NCBI GenBank assembly: GCA_015680685.1
Contig: MNCI01038244.1
Location: 95,831-159,830 of the forward strand
DNA length: 64,000 nucleotides
Reading direction: 5' to 3'
From: Gnetum montanum
Lineage: Eukaryota > Streptophyta > Gnetopsida > Gnetales > Gnetaceae
Under the pieces are notes generated by a model that saw only the letters and a list, made by a program, of their open reading frames with translations, was not told the origin of the DNA and searched no databases. The position numbers and the translations under genes are program-made. The number at the start of each line of letters is the position of its first letter. Position 1 is the stretch's first letter. This document shows positions 11,610-23,999 of the stretch, in pieces.

Positions 11610-12873
11610 TTCTAAAGATTGTTCTAATGGCCCAAAGTGCATGCACAAGTCACTCACACCACTTGTATTTTCTATTATACATCATCTTTTTAAGAAAGTT
11701 TATGATGAATTTGTTGCTAGCTTCTACTTACCTATTGGCTTATAGATAATATAGTGATGAAAAGGAATTTTTAATGCTTAATTATTTACAACAGGTTTGC
11801 ATTTCTTGGCTACTAATCTATGGTTCATTATCCATAATTATAGTTAAGGGTGTTTCAAAATGTGATATTATGTTTTAAAATGAAAATTTACAGACTTGTT
11901 GAGATGTTATTTTCTTCATAGGGATAGCTTGAATCCACTCTATAAAATATTTACTTATGATGATGATGAAGCTATTCCCTACAGATGACTTAGATGTTAC
12001 TGGTCCAATAATGTTGATTCCCCATTTTTGAAATAGCCACATGACCTAAGTAGTGTGTAACTCAGTTGGTGCCATATGTATTAAGTTACTGTGACATTGA
12101 TAGGTATCATAAATTTTAAAATTTTGTAGGAAATTGCTTTCCATATAGGGCTAATGATATTCTAATCATCTAGTTTTTATGGCCATGGATGTAGGTCCTA
12201 TATGTCCTTCACATATGCCCTTGTGAACTTGCTCAAGGATTATGCAAGCTTTGATTTTTTCCAAGAACACTAACAATATGCAATCATAGGACCTTTGACA
12301 TAATGTGTTATTGGCTATGATGGTATATTATTTTGATCTTTTACATATGGTATCCTTTTGAGAGATAGTTAGGTTTTTTGGAGATTCACCATGTATTAAG
12401 TAAAATTTAATATTGTCATACCATTTCTATTGAGCAACATTGTTAGTAGTTGCTATAGAGGCACTGTCAATGGTTTGCATGATAGGAAGAGCATAGTTCT
12501 CCATCAAGGAGGGTAACTTAATAAACACATATAACATCACACTTAGGGCTAAGGTTGTAATAGCATCGGCTAAGATGTTTTTGGTTTGGGGTATGTGTTG
12601 AATGCCAACATTTGTAAACTATAGTATGAATTTTTTGGCTAGATCATAGTAAGGTTGTAAATGTTTGGCTTTACATGCATAAACCTTAGTTGCTTGGTTA
12701 ACCATAAGTTGTAGATTTTCCTCTATCATTAAACATGGGATTTCTTGGTTATAAGTGATCATGATTCCTTTGATCAACCCTTCATATTCTACTACATTGT
12801 TGATACATGAAAATTGGAAATGGTAAGTGTTGAACCAGAAAAATTCAATGTTAGAAAAACCAAAGATCCCTGA
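11610..12873 (-). pseudogene. T0: Tat gypsy integrase and archaeal-type RNase H fragment
   Basis: On the minus strand the archaeal-type RNase H appears first (about 12873-12619): CINNVVEYEGLIKGIM holds the Glu motif, and LMVNQATKVYACKAKHLQPY follows. The expected GDSQLV aspartate site reads EENLQLM, so a catalytic Asp is lost. Integrase remnants run from 12600 to 11610 and match the other Tat copies but with many stops. T0 is cut at 12873 by the T1 LTR; its RT, gag and LTRs are not in the window. It is the oldest level of the nest. Confidence 0.8.
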
Positions 12874-13997
12874 TGTATAGTTTAACCTTGGATCCCAAGG
12901 GCCTCCAAGAAATAGAATCCAAGACACCTTGGATGGTCTTGTTAATAACTTAGGAACTTAGGAAGTGTAAACAGATGTAAATAAATTTTAAAAATCTGTA
13001 GATTTGCAACTAGAGAAAATGCACAAAATAAAATTGCAATATTCAAATAATAAACCTGCACAAAAAAATGAACTAAAAATTTTATTGAAACAATAAAATT
13101 GTTATAAGAACAAAGTTCAAAGGTGTACAAGTGTATGCCTAGATGCACAATAAGTTTCCTGAATGATGCTTGAAGTTTGGTAAAATTGGAAAGTTGTGTT
13201 CTGCAATCAATTGCATGATCCAGGTACTTCCAAGATTTAATTCTTAAAACTCCTCATTTGTTCTTGGGATTAGATATGCTATGGTGGTTTAACAAATGGT
13301 TAAAAGGTTTCTTGACTTTTCACTGCTATGGAATCACTCTGAGAGTCTCCATTTCTTAGTTGCTTGTCAATTTACCAAAAGTCTTTTCAAAGTGTTGCAA
13401 TTTAATTTAAATAGATTGTTGGCATATAATTTGTTGCTACAAATTTTCTGCCATGATTTCTGATAGATTGCTGTAATTTGTAGGTGTGGTAGGTCATCAA
13501 TTCTAGCGTATCTTTCCATTTATGATAAGTTTGATGCCCAAAGGCCATCAAAACTACATTGGGTACTATAAAAAGCAAGTTGTTGTTGAAAACTATGCTG
13601 GCTTCACCAAAACTATGTTGGCATTGAAAAACTACATTAGCTTTATGGAAACTACACTTATTGTGAAAATTAAATTCCAACAATTCCTACACTAGCTGTA
13701 GGTGATTCTATCACAGTTTTTGCTATGACCAACACAAAATCCATGAAAGAAACCCAAATTTGGCAAGTCTGAAGACATTTTTAGCCTTCCCAAGACTAGA
13801 TATAAGCTTAATATCGCTTGTTCCACTTGGGAAGTGAGGCAATGACAACCTATGAGGCATTTTTCAGCCTTAAAAAGTTCAAGAATGTGGGATTGTAGCT
13901 CATGAACTACAAACCTCACATTTTACAATAAAATTCAACCTCAAGTTTAATGTTGAAGGTTATAAGTTACAACATGAATTTTCTTAGTGATGTTTGA
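12874..13997 (-). repeat. T1 3' LTR
   Basis: The inner edge adjoins a polypurine tract (minus strand ACAAAGAGGGACCAA). The expected terminal dinucleotide has mutated (TC for TG). The outer edge is set at TGTATAG by analogy with TGTACTG of the T4 LTR. It shares the CACCTTGGATGG-type block with T2 and T4. It carries the T1 words AAACTACATT and AAACTATG. The outer edge is good to a few bases only. Confidence 0.7.
13402..13700. repeat. T1 word array in the LTR
   Basis: Clustered AAACTACATT, AAAACTATG and AAACTACACTT words, for example near 13550, 13590, 13610, 13630 and 13660. The same words fill the T1 spacer at 19880-21230. Confidence 0.65.
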
Positions 13998-14063
13998 TTG
14001 GTCCCTCTTTGTTGATGTTTTGAGGACTAACCTGAGAGACATTGACAAAGAATACAAAACACC
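13989..14063 (-). other. T1 polypurine tract with conserved hairpin
   Basis: Arms TCTTTGT (14006-14012) and ACAAAGA (14045-14051) form an inner stem. GATGTTT (13989-13995) and AAACACC (14057-14063) form an outer stem with one mismatch. The polypurine tract, which primes plus-strand synthesis, lies in the inner region (13998-14012). The same layout occurs in T2, T3 and T4. Confidence 0.7.
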
Positions 14064-14816
14064 ACCACATTTCCATCACCAATGTTTACTCTTCATGCTT
14101 GATCTGTAGTTATAAAACCATACCAAAGAGTTCTTGTGATGATGAGATGAGGTTATGATGAGATGACGAAGGGTAAAGGCTATGTTTGGTTACAAGGGAA
14201 TGTTCACAGGGGTTAATAATAAATTTGACATGTTAATATCATGTTTACAATTATTGCAATGACATGTTGGCTAATTAATGTAGTCTTTGTACTTCATGCT
14301 TTGATGTGCTAGTCACTCAATAATGTTTTTGATGAACCACCACTCCATTCCAAGGCTTATTTGACCATTAGGCTCCTTGCTTTATATGTTTGGAGCCATT
14401 GATTTGTCTTTTGAGCTTCATTGGTATTTCATCTTCTTGGCAATTTGCTTCTCCATTTTTTCTTTTTCTTCTTTTTTTATGGGGTGAAATCTTCGTTAGG
14501 TTTCATTGCCAAGGCTAAACTTAATTTGATTTTCCTATTCAATGAGATGTGTTACATCCAATGAACTTAATAATGGAGTATGACAAAGGAAATGTAACAC
14601 GGTCATAATGCATGAGTGCTAAATAAAGATCATTATTGTTGTTCAAGGTAAGGAAAGTTATAATTAGGCTATGGGATTGTGGCTTAAGGAGAGGTAATGG
14701 AAGTAATGTGAGACAAGCACTCTTAGTATGGTAGGATAGGCTCACCAAATCTTATGCATCAAGGTTACATGGTAACTTGCTACCAAGATGAGCTGCACCT
14801 TCGTAGTGACTTTAGG

Positions 14817-14855
14817 CTTCATCTTACAAGCATAGCTCCAAGAGAACAAGAAAAA
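14817..14855 (-). other. Conserved 3' UTR block, T1 copy
   Basis: On the minus strand it reads TTTTTCTTGTTCTCTTGGAG and then a TATGCTTGTAAGATGAAG half. Close versions lie at 61612-61650 (T3) and 38114-38150 (T4), each roughly 800 to 900 bases upstream of the polypurine tract. Confidence 0.7.
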
Positions 14856-15005
14856 GAAAACATGTCATTAGAATACATTACATAGGACTATATGAGACAA
14901 CTAGCAAACTAGACCACCATAGGTTACTATCGTTACAACATGGAGAGATCTGTGTGATGCACATCAAATTTACAAAGTTTTGTAGTTCATTTATTATGCA
15001 AAATA

Positions 15006-15031
15006 GAGAGAGAGAGAGAGAGAGAGAGAGA
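15006..15031. repeat. GA dinucleotide microsatellite
   Basis: An uninterrupted run of GA units inside the T1 3' UTR. Confidence 0.95.
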
Positions 15032-15119
15032 ATGTGCAAGCTCACTTGTTTTTAGTTGTAAAGCTCATCAATGTCAATTTTTGATTTGTACCTATAAAAA
15101 AGATCATGTTAGATGTAAT

Positions 15120-16240
15120 AAGGCTTGAGATAGGAATGATTGACCAAGTTGGTCAACTCATTCTCATCCATGTCTACCACTATAAAGGCTCCATTTTCAT
15201 AGGCCATTATGATGAAGAAAGAATCCTCACAATTATCTGAGAACTTATCTGCATGCTTGTGAATAGCCTTAGGGACTAGATCCTCTTCCTTGATCTTTCA
15301 CTTATTTTGATTGTGGTGATGTTGTTGCCTCTGCCTCTCTTGCTATCATTCAATGTAAGCAAGCATTTGTATCCACTACTCTTCCATCAAGTATAGATCA
15401 ATGATACGTAGCTCCTTATTTTACTCATCATTGATGAAGTTAGGTAGAGCCACTTTAAGCAATAAAACCTACAATTCAAGAGGCAAAACAACTTTAGATC
15501 CATGAGCCAGGCTATATGGGATTACCCTAGTTGTAGTTTGATAGGCCCAAAGAGAATGAATAAGCTACTCATGCCACTTATGTCTACTATTATCTAGCAT
15601 CTTTTTAAGTAATTTTATGATAGCCTTGTTACTAGCTTTAGATTTTCCATTGGCTTGAGGTTAGTATGGTGATGAAAAGGAATGTTTAATGTATAAGTCT
15701 TGACAAAAGGCTTATGTTTCTTGGCTGCTAAAATATGGTTCATTATGTGTGACTATGGTCAAAGGTATACCAAAATAGGTTGCTATGTTATCTAGTATGA
15801 ATCTATAGACTTGTTGGGATGTTTTCTTTCTTAAGGGAATAGCTTCAACCCACTTCGTAAAATATTTTGTTGTAGTGATAATAAAGCTATGGCCTATGGA
15901 AGACTTAGGTGTTATAGGTCTGATAATTTCCAGTTCCCACCATCAAAATGGCCAAGTTATCATAGTGTGTAACAAATTTGGTGGCACATATATCAAGTTT
16001 CTATGTTCTTGATAAGTATCACAAGTTTTAACCTTCTGTAGGTAGTCACTTTTGATATAGGACCAATAACAACCTAATCTTCTAATCTTGGTGGCCATGG
16101 CTCTAGGTCCTATATGTCTCCCACATACACCTTCATTTACTTACTCAAGGATTGTTCAAGCTTTAGTTTTACCCAAGCACACTAATAATATGTCATCATA
16201 GGACCATAAACATAGTGTTTTATTGTCTAGAATGACATAC
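15120..16240 (-). pseudogene. T1 integrase
   Basis: Decayed DDE integrase, which would insert element DNA into the genome. In minus-strand order: the zinc-binding region (about 16240-16000), the catalytic core (about 15970-15540), where FTKWVEAIP-like sequence is visible but the TDNGPQF site has become THNEPYF-like, and the C-terminal region (15300-15120) with the Tat-type AYENG and EN-NQLV-like tail. Many stops. Same order and spacing as T2 and T4. Confidence 0.75.
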
Positions 16241-16379
16241 TAGCTTTATCTTTTATGTATAATGTCCTTTTGAAAAGTAGTTAGACCTTGTGGAGATTCA
16301 CCATGCATTAGGTAGAAGTTGATATCATCATACCATTCCTTTTGAGGAGTGGTGTTAAAAGAGGCTATATAGATACCTT

Positions 16380-16850
16380 TAGTGCTCTACATAATGGAAA
16401 TATCACAATTCATGGTTAAGGAGGGAACCTTACTAAACACATCAAGAGTCACACTCAAGACTAAGGTTGTAATGGTATTAGCTAAGATGTTCTCAATTTG
16501 GGATATATGTTGGATACCGACATCTATCAATTGTTGCATGAGCTTCTTACCTAGGTCACAATAAATTTGCAAACGTTTGGCCTTACATGCATAAATCTCA
16601 ATTACTTGGTTTACCACAAGTTGTAAATCACATTTTATCATCAAAATTTAATTCCTTGGTCATGAGTTATTCCCCTAATTAATCCTTCATACTTTGCTAC
16701 ATTGTTGATACATGGGAATTGAAAATGGAAAAAAAAGGATTAGATTCCACCAAAAGGTGATGTTATGATGGTAGTAGAACTAGCTCCATGGGTAGTTGAA
16801 GCTTTGTCAAATTTCATAATTACCTCATAGTCCTCAAGCACTTCACTAAT
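16380..16850 (-). pseudogene. T1 archaeal-type RNase H
   Basis: Second RNase H, a hallmark of the Tat clade. QFPCINNV-like and KYEGLI-like motifs lie near 16700. The stretch 16644-16387 reads MMIKCDLQLVVNQVIEIYAC, with CDLQLV where GDSQLV is usual, so the Asp is present but its neighbours differ. IENILANTITTL replaces the usual NTIADALTTL-like end, so the last catalytic Asp is Asn. Confidence 0.75.
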
Positions 16851-16899
16851 AATGTTGACATGCTCATTAGGGAATTCAAGATCAATGCCTACATGGTCT

Positions 16900-18560
16900 T
16901 CCACTAGAGAGGCTATAAGTTATGTGGCTATAGTTTGATCTTTGGTTGAAGCTTGGGAGATGTAATGTAAATTAAACTCAACTATTATGGCTTTCGAATG
17001 GGCTATATCATCACTTTTATAGATATTGGTTATGATGGGTCTAAGCATGTTAGCCTTGCAAATGACACTGAATTGTCTCTTAAAGGGGTACTATCTCCAC
17101 TTTTTCAATGAGAAGACTAGGGCTAGACAATACTTCTCCACTTTTGTGTATGAGGTTTCATAGGTAATCAATGCATGAATTAGGTAGTATACCAACAACG
17201 TTGCTCCATCATCTCATTTTTTTACAAAGTAGAGAGGCAATGGACACATCAGAGATAGCAAGGTATATGTACAAAGGTCTATCCTTTTGTGGTAGATAGA
17301 CCATGGGTAGTTGTGCTTACTCTTTTTTAAGGTTTTCAAAGGATTCTTAGCATTAAGTTATCCACTCATAGTAAACTCATTTCTTAAGCAAGTGTTGCAT
17401 GGGTTGTAACTTATCTCTAAGCCTAGTGATGAACCTATGGATAAATTGTAATCTACCTAACAATCCCCAAAGCTCTTTAAAGTTAGTAGGTACTGGAAAA
17501 TTGGATATGGTCCTAACCTTATCAGGATCAACACATATCCCTACTCTAGATAATACAAAGCCAAGAATCTTACTAATTTTGATGCCAAAGACATACTAAG
17601 GATTAAGCTTGAGTTCATATTTGGGGCATCATTTCGACATAAGGTCAAGGTCATGCACATGGTCATTGGCCACTTTGGATTTAACAGCTATGTCATCCAC
17701 ATAGTCATTAAGTAACCCTAGTGTATAATCACTAAAGATATATGTCATCACTTATTCATAAGTTGTGCCTACATTTTTAAGACTAAAGTGCATCTTGGTG
17801 TAACAAAAGGTTCTCCAAGGGGTCATGAAGGTCATACGAAGTTGATGCGTTAGTTTAATCCTAACTTGGCTGTATCTTGAGAATCCATCCATGAAGGATG
17901 ATAAGGCATGTCTAGCCATAGTATGGATAAGTTAGTTAATACTAGGAAAAGGAAAATCATATTTAATAGTTGTCTTATTCAAGTCTTGGAAATCAATATA
18001 AATACATATGCTCCCATTTTTCTTAGGGACTACCACTATGTTGGACATCAAATCTGTGTAATTAATAGCTAGAAGGAAACTAGCTTGATACAGTTTCATG
18101 ATCTCATCATGAATAGAAAGGGCTAAATCTAGCCTTATCTTGCGAACCTTTTGCTTAATTAGCTTGATACTAGGATCGAGTATGATGTTATGTTGCACTA
18201 GGCATGGATCAAGACTTGGCATATCTTCATATGACCAAGCAAAGGCATTAATTTTGTCTTGGAGGACCTTAGTGATGTTAAAGCCTATTGAGGTTCTAGT
18301 GAGGTACTTAGTTTTAGTGTTTTCTCCTTACCACTATGTGTCATGATAGGAACCTCAACCAGAGAGTCTTTGGTAATGTCATCAACCTCAAGTTCAAGGG
18401 TTATAACTAGGTGTTTTGGCCACTTGAGAGGTTTCTCTATTGAGGCCATATGGTTGATTGGGCTTTTAGGCTCAAGATCTAAGTAATTAAGGTTAATGAA
18501 TCATTCAACATCACCATGAGACATGATTAGGCCCAAAGGTAGACTAAATTGCCTCTAGGT
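16900..18560 (-). pseudogene. T1 RT and RNase H
   Basis: Gypsy polymerase core with frameshifts. The upstream part (18222-17932) reads PSLDPCLVQHNIILDPSIK and VVVPKKNGSICIYIDFQDLN, the fingers region with the substrate-contacting Asp. The palm near 17700 has lost a clean YVDD motif. RNase H continues to about 16900. Close relative of 57322-58990 (T3) and 40420-42160 (T4). Confidence 0.8.
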
Positions 18561-18879
18561 AGCCATACTTGAATCTTGCATATCAACCATAAGCACATTA
18601 CATGCTACGTATATGTTAAAATGAGAAAATAATGTCAAAACAATGTAAAGCACTTTAGTAATAATGCATGGATAAGCCAAAACACATTACTTCAGTAACT
18701 AACAAGGCTCAAACAAGGTCAATAAAGGTTACAAGAGATAGGTTAAAGCAAATAGAGTGAAACAAAGACTAAATAGTGTAAAATAAGATCAAATGAAGGC
18801 CAAATGATGGTTGAATGGGATGAAATAAAGGTCAAGCTATGGTCAACCCCCATTAAAGTCAAGCAAGGTTAAAACATGG

Positions 18880-19540
18880 TTAACATAGGTCATAAGGGAG
18901 AAGTTAAGGTAAATAGGATGAGGAGATGACCAAATAGTACAAAATGAAGCCAAATGATGATCAGATGAGGCCAAATGATGACCTAACGATTGTTAAGCCC
19001 CATCAAATGATGTCAAACAAGGTCAAAGAATGATCAAAAAATATCATAGAATAGAATTTAAGGTAAATGAGGTGAATCAAAAATCAATTAATGTTGAATG
19101 AGGCCAAAGGATAGCCAAATGATGATCAAATGATGCCAAATGATAACCTAATGATGGTCAAGCCTCATCCAATGATGTTGAACAAGGTTAAAGCATCATG
19201 AAAAAATGACATAGGAGAGAAGATAAGGTAAATGAGGTGAATCAAAGGTCAATTAATGTGAAATGAGGTTGAAGGATAGCTAAATGATGATCAGTTGAGG
19301 GCAACTGATAGCCAAATCATGATCTAATAATGATTAATCCCCATCAAATGATGTTGAACAAGGTTAAAGCATGATCAAGAAAGGTCATAGGATGGAAGAT
19401 AAGGTAAATGAGATGAATCAAAGGTCAATTAACACTAAATGAGGCCAAATGATATCCAAATGATGGTTAGGTCCCATCAAATGATGTCAAGCAAGGTCAA
19501 ATAGGGCCAACCCAATGTCAAATGACATCTTTTGATGTCA
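18880..19540. repeat. T1 spacer tandem repeat, about 150-175 bp
   Basis: Four diverged units begin near 18906, 19060, 19225 and 19401 with AAGGTAAATGAGGTGAATC-like starts; each is rich in CCAAATGATG words. It sits just upstream of RT in element order, where the other Tat elements have a minisatellite. Confidence 0.75.
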
Positions 19541-19559
19541 ACCCATGACAACTAAGGTT

Positions 19560-21251
19560 CAAATGATACTAGATGATAAAAAAATTTGATAGAACAAGAT
19601 TGAATAATGATAAAATGATAAACATGAAGCCAAATAATAACAAATGAAACAACAATGAGGACCAATAATATGTAACAAGATCAAACCAAGCCAAAATACA
19701 ACGGAACCAAGCCAAATCAATCAAGGTGTAGAAAATGTGATAAAACATGATCAATCAAGGTTACATTTTGCCAATTTTAGGCCTTACCAAGTCATGGTCA
19801 GAGGCTAAAGGATTGATGAGGGAGTTTGAGCACTTGGAAGATCATTTTGAGGATGTTTGGAGGCAACAACAAGGCCCTTTCTTAAAACTATGTTGGCACA
19901 CATCAAAACTACACTAGCCAACGTACTTTTGGTAGGTCCTAGCATAGTTTTTGATATAATATGATTTCTTAGATTTGTTAGTATCATTTTTAGGGTTCTA
20001 ATGATTTGAGTTGATAATGTAGTGGACTGTGATTGGAGATTGGTCAACTTTGACATCAGTTTGATTCCTTGAAGATCCAAAATGCCATCAAAAGCTAAAA
20101 ACTACATTAGCTAGCATAGTTTTCTCAAGATCTAGTGTATTTTTACATAAAAAATTGATTTGTGATGTCTTAGACTTGGAATTGTTTCTACAAAAACTTC
20201 CCAATGGTAGCATAGGGATGCTAGGATTCTTGAATGATCATTTGAAAGCCCAGATGAATCATTGAAAGTGCAGTTTGGAACATCAAACCTTAAAACTATG
20301 CTAGCCAACATAGTCTTCTTTGGTTCCAATGTAGTTTTTATAAATTTGGTATTTTCATGATCAAAAATAGGTCAAATAGTAGCTGGTTTCAAGTTCCAAG
20401 GTTCCAAGCTTCTTTGATCAAGTTTCAAGCTATTAAAAGTCTTCTGATGCCATCAAAACTATCCTTTAAAGAACAACTACATTGACCAATGTAGTTTCAA
20501 TCTGCCTCAATGTAATTTTACATAAATTTTGGCTTTTGGTTAGTTTTGATGGTCAATTGACTAAGCTTTGAGGTTCCTAAGGTCACTAGTGTCCATGGCT
20601 AGGGTTTAGACTTAAGATTGTCAATTTTAGGTCATTAAAGCCTTGATATGGTCACCTTTCCTTAAAAATATGCTATATCTAGCATAGTTTTAGGTGGTTA
20701 TAGTGTATTTTTGGAAAAGATAATTAATTTTGACCATTTTCAACTCAGTTTCTAGGGTTTGGTGGTCTCTAGAGACTACAATAGGATTTTGGATTATGTT
20801 GATACACTTGGAGGTCAATTTGAAAGGTTAGTGGTTATTTCATGGATTTTGTTAGAAAAACCACACTATCTAGTGTAGTTTTGGCATTTTCTAACATAGT
20901 TTTAACTTTAGGATGAGTTTTGACTTGTTATTTTGCATTCCAAGTTATTAGAGGCTTCAAGAAGGTCTAAACACTAGGGTTTGCCACTTTGAAGGTTGTT
21001 AGAGGCTCTATTCATTATCTTGATGGTTAAACATCAGAAAAGTAAATTAGCCAACATTGTTTTAGAGTTCATTAGTGTATTTTCTAAAGAATAATTGGTT
21101 TTAGCATCTTTTGATAGGTTCTAGGAGGTTCTAAAGCTATCAGAGGCTTCGGTTATGGTTTGGGGCTTGGTGTGGTCACTTTGAAGTTGATCGAAAGCTT
21201 GGTGTTGTGATTGGAAAATTTGATGGTTGGAAAAAATAAAAGGAGATTTGG
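19560..21251 (-). other. T1 spacer between protease and RT
   Basis: No coding frame is seen. From 19880 on it is a dense array of AAACTACATT, AACTATG and their reverse complements, the same words as in the T1 LTR. Loose units of about 200 bp can be made out. By analogy with T3 it would lead into an antisense gene, which here lies beyond the T2 insertion point. Confidence 0.6.
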
Positions 21252-22159
21252 TGTACAAAATTTCCTCAACCCATGAATCCTAGGGCCTCTAACAAAAATG
21301 GAATTCAAGGCACCTTGGCCAATCTAGTAGATTAACTAGGGACTTATGAAATGCAAAGTGAATAAATTCTAAAAATACAATGCAAAAATTACAAACCTAA
21401 AAAAGGAAACAAAAGGAAAATGCAAATTGCACAAACAATGAAAATTTAAAACTTTATTAAAATAATAAAAAATGGATGTTAGAAATATATACAAAAAATA
21501 CTTGTGAAAGCAAACACGGGGGGGTTGGGGTTGTGTTCATTGGTGTAGGAGTTCAAAGCCTATTGAAGTCGATGCAATCTGCTCCATGATCTAGGTACTA
21601 AGCCACTTATTATGATTTCAAACATCCTCTATTGTAATCTCAAATCTATAGGTTGGATATGATGGAAGTTGAGAAGTGTTAAAAATCTAAGCTGCCTAAG
21701 TGTTCTATGCTAGGACTTGGGAATCCTAGGAGTATAACGAGGAGCTTGAATGTGCATAAATCTCAAGCAGAAATTGCAAAGTCACAAGGTCATAGAATTT
21801 CTACACTAGTTTCAAGAGAAAATAAGTGTGGAAACTTACAACTCTTAAGTGCTTGAAAATTCCCAAGTGTAGAAGTCCAAAACTATTGAAAAAGTGTGAA
21901 GTGTTGAACTTGTAAATGGTGTTTTAGGCTGGTTCTTATAGGTTTTGGGCCATGAATAGGGCTACAAAACAAATGTGATTTCACTAAGAAATGACTATAA
22001 AATGGTTGCAAAATTTTTGCAAATTGACTGCTAAATTTTTGCCTCACTTCGGTGAGATGGGTGCCCAAATTTGAGGGGTTACTATAAATAGTAAGTGCCT
22101 TCCCCCATGGCCATTCAATTTACTACAAATAGTAACCAAGGCACACCTTCCACTCTGGA

Positions 22160-22445
22160 AATGAATCTTCTATGCTAAGCGCTCTACCATGCTTGTTGGC
22201 TAGTCAACATTGAAGTGCATGAAATGATAAATTTTAGCTTTTGTGGCATCCCTATTGGGGGGGGGGGGGGGGGGGGGGCGGTGGCACAGAGGATGCAATT
22301 TCCATGCTAGGGGTAAAGCCTCCACATTAGAGGGGTGGGGGGACTTCCATGCTAAGGTTGAAATTTTCCACTATGGGTTACAATCTTCTAGGGGTAGAGC
22401 CTTCACACTAGAGCCCAAATTTTCCACTATGGGTTACAATCTTCA
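22160..22445. repeat. T2 word array in the LTR
   Basis: CATGCTA-type words recur, for example near 22185, 22302 and 22348, together with TTCCACTATGGG repeats. A 22-base poly-G run (22257-22278) splits the array. The same CCATGCTAGG word fills the T2 spacer. Confidence 0.6.
22257..22278 (+). repeat. Poly-G run of 22
   Basis: An uninterrupted run of 22 G inside the T2 LTR, uncommon in plant DNA. It may be inflated by assembly error, since such runs are hard to read. Confidence 0.85.
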
Positions 22446-22488
22446 CATTTACAATGATGAAAATTGGCTATAAAATGAAAATTTTTGT

Positions 22489-22564
22489 GGTGTTTTCAAT
22501 GGCTCATCTTTGTTGGTGTTTGGAGGATTAACCCAAGAGGTATCGACAAAGAATACAAAACACA
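22489..22564 (-). other. T2 polypurine tract with conserved hairpin
   Basis: Inner arms TCTTTGT (22507-22513) and ACAAAGA (22546-22552); outer arms GGTGTTT (22489-22495) and AAACACA (22558-22564). The tract itself is slightly altered from the family form (GATGAGCC for GAGGGGCC). Confidence 0.7.
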
Positions 22565-22599
22565 ACTGCATATTATAATGGTATAATGCATATAGGCCA

Positions 22600-22725
22600 A
22601 ATGCAAATCAAGCTATCCAGGTCACCAAAGTTGCTAGTTTAAGGCTGTGGTAGGCCATGATACTATTTTAAGGTCCTAGTAGGCTATGTTTCTAGTTCAT
22701 GATCATAGCAGATCATTGAAAGTAG
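22600..22725. repeat. T2 3' UTR minisatellite
   Basis: About three imperfect units built on AGTTTAAGGC and GGCCATGAT words. The 3' UTR is much shorter than in T1, T3 and T4 and lacks the conserved 3' UTR block, so a deletion is likely. Confidence 0.6.
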
Positions 22726-22739
22726 GGTTTCTTATTAAT

Positions 22740-23900
22740 GATTATCAACTACATGTAGTATGGCTTTACATAGGAATGATTAATAGAATTGGCCAACTCA
22801 TTCCTATCCATGTTGACTATTCTGAATGCCCCATTATCATAAGCTCTAGTGACAAGGAAGGATCATTCCCAATTGACTGAGAACTTGTCTACATGTTTGT
22901 GGATGGATTTGAGGACCAAATTACCTTCTTTGACCTTATCCATGATCAAGTTATAGTGATGCTCCTGCTTCTTCCTCTCTTAATAGGGCTTGATGTAACC
23001 AAGCACTTGCATATGCTGCTTCTCCTCTGAATCTAGGGCTATTATTTGTAACTCCTTGTTATGCTCATCATTGATGAAGCTGACCAACACTACTCAGAGT
23101 AATGAAACCTATAATTCAAGAGGTAAATTGAGTTTAAAATCATAAACCAAGCTATAAGGGGTAATACTAGTTTTCATGCAATAGGTTTTTCTATATGCCC
23201 ATAGTGTATGAACAAGCTACTCATGCCACTTGCATTTGCTATTGTTGAGCATCTTTTTAAGTAAGTTGATGATGACCTTATTACCTGCTTCTACTTATCC
23301 ATTGGCTTGAGGGTAATAAGGAGACAAGAAAGAATGCTTAATGCCTATGTTGTGATAGAAATCTTTCATTTCATGGCTACTAAATTATGGTCCATTATCT
23401 ATAACTATGATCATGGGTATGTCAAAATGGGCTACAATGTTTTCAAAGATGAATTTGCAAACTTTATTAGATGTAGTCTTCCCTAGGGGAATAACCTCAA
23501 CCCACTTGGTAAAGTATTCAATTGTAGTGATGATGAAGCTATGCCCTGTAGAAGACTTAGGTGTTATGGATCCAATGATATCCAACCCACATCATTGAAA
23601 TGACAATGTTATCTAAGTGGTTTGTAATTGAGTTGGTGATACATGTATAAGGTTTCTATATCATTGGCATGTGTCACAACACTTAATCTTCTATAGGCAT
23701 TCATTTTTCATATGGGGCCAATAGTAGCCTAACCATCTAGTCTTAGTGGCCATAGCTCTAGGTCCTATATTTTCTTCACAAACGCCCTTGTGAACTACCT
23801 CTAGGATGGTTTTGTCTTTGATTTTACCTAACCATTTTAGAAGTATGCCATCATAGGATCATTGACATAATGTATTATCACCTATGATGATGTAGTGCTT
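22740..23900 (-). pseudogene. T2 integrase
   Basis: The core (23585-23385) reads MDIIGSITPKSSTGHSFIIT, FTKWVEVIPL and IVIDNGP, so the first two acidic catalytic sites are still visible. The C-terminal region at 22960-22740 matches T4. Stops separate the parts. Inactive, but less decayed than T1. Confidence 0.8.
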
Positions 23901-23999
23901 CGATCGCTTGCATATGGTGTCCTTTCAAGTAGTAGTTAGGCCTTGTGAGGATTCACCATGCATAAGGTAAAATTTGATATCAACATACCACTCCATAGT

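Larger units (their letters stand above)
14064..15110 (-). other. T1 3' UTR
   Basis: No coding region is seen. It holds a block at 14817-14855 that is conserved in T3 and T4, and a GA microsatellite at 15006-15031. Short frames here have no family resemblance. Confidence 0.55.
12874..21251 (-). mobile_element. T1: Tat-clade gypsy element, incomplete
   Basis: Minus-strand element with, in its own reading direction, spacer, RT/RNase H, archaeal-type RNase H, integrase, 3' UTR, polypurine tract and 3' LTR. It is cut at 21251 by T2, so protease, gag and the 5' LTR are outside the window. It lies in T0 between its RNase H and the missing RT. Stops and shifts are dense, in line with an older age than T2 to T4. 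Confidence 0.8.
21252..22498 (-). repeat. T2 3' LTR
   Basis: Plus-strand edges TGTACAAAAT and GGTGTTTTCA give TG...CA ends. It adjoins the polypurine tract at 22499. It shares a CACCTTGGCC block with T1 and T4 and carries the T2 words CCATGCTAGG and CCATGCTAAG. Confidence 0.75.

Noticed and set aside
13402-13919. Minus-strand frames in the T1 LTR
   Set aside because: LTR sequence with word repeats; no domain.
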